Assembly (NCBI GenBank): GCA_023459755.1
Contig: JAEWSS010000030.1
Span: 1-14,342 of the forward strand
DNA from: Verrucomicrobiota bacterium
GTDB taxonomy: Bacteria > Verrucomicrobiota > Lentisphaeria > Victivallales > Victivallaceae
Length of the DNA: 14,342 nucleotides
Direction of reading: 5' to 3'
This document shows, one piece after another, positions 12,936 through 14,342 of the stretch; position 1 is the first letter of the stretch; each line of letters opens with the position of its first letter. The translations under genes and the position numbers were made by a program. A model generated the notes under the pieces. It searched no databases. It had not been told where the DNA came from and saw only the letters and a program-made list of their open reading frames with translations.

Positions 12936-13970
12936 ATGAATTTTCCCGATCGCATTGCCGATGAACAAATGCTGGAAAAGCTGCTGTCCGAGCCGTCGCC
13001 GCGGCTGGTCGAAATGATGAAAACGATGGACGGCGACCTGATGCTGCTGGGTATCGCCGGAAAAGTCGGCATGACGATGGGACTTCAGGCGGTGGAGGCG
13101 ATCCGTCGCGCCGGAGTGAATAAGAAAGTGTACGGCGTGGCGCGGTTCAGCCGGCCGGAGGCGATGGATGAACTCAAAAAGGCCGGAATCGAACCGGTGA
13201 AATGCGACCTGCTCGACCGGAAAAGCGTGGAGGCGCTTCCGCTTGTTCCCAATGTCGTTTTCCTGGCCGGCAAGAAATTCGGCACTCAGGGCGCCGAAGC
13301 GCAGACCTGGGCGATGAACGTACTGGCGCCGGCCTATGTTGGAGAACACTTCAAAAACAGCCGGATCGTGGTGTTTTCAACCGGCTGTGTCTATCCGCTG
13401 GTGGGGCCGGAGACCGGCGGATGCAGCGAGTCGGTGCCGCCGGAACCGGTGGGTGAATATTCGCAAAGCTGTCTTGGCCGCGAACGGATTTTTGAATACT
13501 GCGGCGCAAAGTTCGGAACAAAAACCACGCTGTTCCGCCTGAATTACTCGGTCGACCTGCGCTACGGAGTGCTGGACGACATCGCACAGCGGGTCATGAA
13601 CGGACTTCCGGTGTCGCGCTCGGTCAGCCATTTCAACGTGATCTGGCAGGGCGATGTGACCAATTACGCGCTGTTGTCGCTCGGTCTGGCGTCCAATCCG
13701 CCGGCGGTGCTCAACGTTACCGGCCCGGAAATAATTGCGGTGGAGGAAATAGCGGAGGCGTTCGGCCGCGCGTTCGGGAAAAAAGTCACTTACGAAGGCA
13801 CACCGTCCGGCCGCTGCTACCTTAATAACGCCGGCAAGTGCTACGAGCTGTTCGGCCGCCCGGAAGCACCGCTCGAATGGCTGATCGCCCGCCAGGCGGA
13901 ATGGCTGGCCGCCGGCGGCAGAACGCTCGGCATTCCCACTCATTTTGAAGTCAACAACGGAAAATTCTGA
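12936..13970 (+). CDS. NAD(P)-binding epimerase/dehydratase-like protein with altered catalytic motif
   Basis: A 344-residue cytoplasmic protein of the extended short-chain dehydrogenase (NAD-dependent epimerase) fold. After about 35 extra N-terminal residues comes the dinucleotide-binding beta strand LMLLGIAGKVGMTMG with GxxGxxG at 39-45. VVFLAG (107-112), VVFSTGCVYPL (145-155), FRLNYSVDLRYGVLDDIA, NVIWQGDV and LNVTGPE follow, all in the family order. The usual YxxxK pair appears as Y175-S-Q-S-C179, so the catalytic Lys is Cys. AAGGAG (12924-12929) supports the ATG at 12936. The DHDPS-like gene follows after 2 bp. The pair probably works in catabolism or remodelling of a sugar or sugar acid, with the substrate unknown. 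Confident as to fold, not as to reaction. Confidence 0.88.
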   Translation: MNFPDRIADEQMLEKLLSEPSPRLVEMMKTMDGDLMLLGIAGKVGMTMGLQAVEAIRRAGVNKKVYGVARFSRPEAMDELKKAGIEPVKCDLLDRKSVEALPLVPNVVFLAGKKFGTQGAEAQTWAMNVLAPAYVGEHFKNSRIVVFSTGCVYPLVGPETGGCSESVPPEPVGEYSQSCLGRERIFEYCGAKFGTKTTLFRLNYSVDLRYGVLDDIAQRVMNGLPVSRSVSHFNVIWQGDVTNYALLSLGLASNPPAVLNVTGPEIIAVEEIAEAFGRAFGKKVTYEGTPSGRCYLNNAGKCYELFGRPEAPLEWLIARQAEWLAAGGRTLGIPTHFEVNNGKF

Positions 13971-13972
13971 CC

Positions 13973-14342
13973 ATGAAAAAAATAAGCGACATCTCACCGG
14001 AAGTTTTGAAAAAATTCCGCGCCGGCTGCGTGATCCCGGCACAACCGCTGGCGCTGGACGCCGAACGCCGATTTTCCCCCGTTCATCAGCGGGCGCTCTG
14101 CCGCTATTACATCGACGCCGGCGCCGGCGGCATCGCGGTCGGCGTCCACTCCACCCAGTTTGAGATCCGCAAACCGGAGATCGGACTCTTCGAGCCGGTT
14201 CTGCGTCAGACCTCGAAATTCATCGACGAATGGTGCGAAAAACGCAGCACGAAAATTTTAAAGGTCGGCGGCGTCTGCGGACGCACCGCCCAGGCCGAAT
14301 ACGAGGCCGCCTTTGAGGTCGAAGCCGGATACGACTGCGCCC
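13973..14342 (+). CDS. Dihydrodipicolinate synthase/N-acetylneuraminate lyase-family protein (5' part)
   Basis: The first 123 codons of a gene running off the right edge. From the ATG at 13973 the product reads MKKISDISPEVLKKFRAG, then VIPAQPLALDAERRF, HQRALCRYYIDAGAGGIAVG and VHSTQFEIRKPEIGLFEPVL. This matches the N-terminal barrel strands of class I aldolases of the DHDPS family, in which the G-G-x-x-V/A-G segment lies early and the Schiff-base Lys comes later (outside the window). GVHSTQF replaces the usual phosphate-binding GTTGE-like segment, marking it as one of the subfamilies of unknown substrate rather than DapA. It lies 2 bp after the epimerase stop, with a weak ribosome site, so coupling is likely. 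Confidence 0.85.
   Translation, partial: MKKISDISPEVLKKFRAGCVIPAQPLALDAERRFSPVHQRALCRYYIDAGAGGIAVGVHSTQFEIRKPEIGLFEPVLRQTSKFIDEWCEKRSTKILKVGGVCGRTAQAEYEAAFEVEAGYDCA

Overview
The window is bacterial, Gram-negative chromosomal DNA: coding regions are GC-rich and the gaps between them AT-rich. An OmpH/Skp chaperone gene followed by the start of lpxD shows an outer membrane with lipid A. An archaeal-type IMP cyclohydrolase (PurO), a Rep-type helicase, secreted proteins of unknown family, and an epimerase paired with a dihydrodipicolinate-synthase-like protein suggest the PVC superphylum, perhaps Lentisphaerota. That placement is inference from gene content, not a database match.

Layout. Positions 1-3836 (minus strand): purO, then rep/uvrD, then a small helix-turn-helix gene, ompH and the beginning of lpxD. 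The last three appear to have their own promoter at 1150-1177. Positions 3907-8867 (plus strand): a four-gene operon of a secreted SUMF1-fold protein lacking the catalytic cysteines, an MBOAT (AlgI-like) acyltransferase, a membrane-anchored SGNH-fold protein and a secreted protein of unknown family. It is closed by a strong terminator that can work in both directions. Together these look like a machine that adds acyl (probably acetyl) groups to an exported polysaccharide. Positions 8878-11247 (minus): two adjacent secreted proteins that are divergent paralogues. Positions 11308-12027 (minus): a comF-type phosphoribosyltransferase. Positions 12381-12634: a tandem array of a 55-bp repeat. Positions 12645-12752 (minus): a 35-residue, very basic protein. 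Positions 12936-14342 (plus): an NAD-binding epimerase-like protein and the first part of a DHDPS-family protein.

The most unusual feature is the repeat array. Read on the minus strand, each 55-bp unit holds an intrinsic terminator hairpin with a GCAA loop and a U-tract. The first lies just after the stop codon of the tiny basic gene. Four intact terminators and a fifth damaged one stand in series between this gene and comF, which points in the same direction. The one base change inside an intact hairpin keeps pairing as G-U only in the minus-strand RNA, which fits selection for a terminator.

Several candidate promoters (before the helix-turn-helix gene, the SUMF1 operon, the 412-residue secreted protein, comF, the basic protein and the epimerase) share a TTGNNN box, a 16-nt spacer and a TA-rich -10 box. 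They were found by eye.
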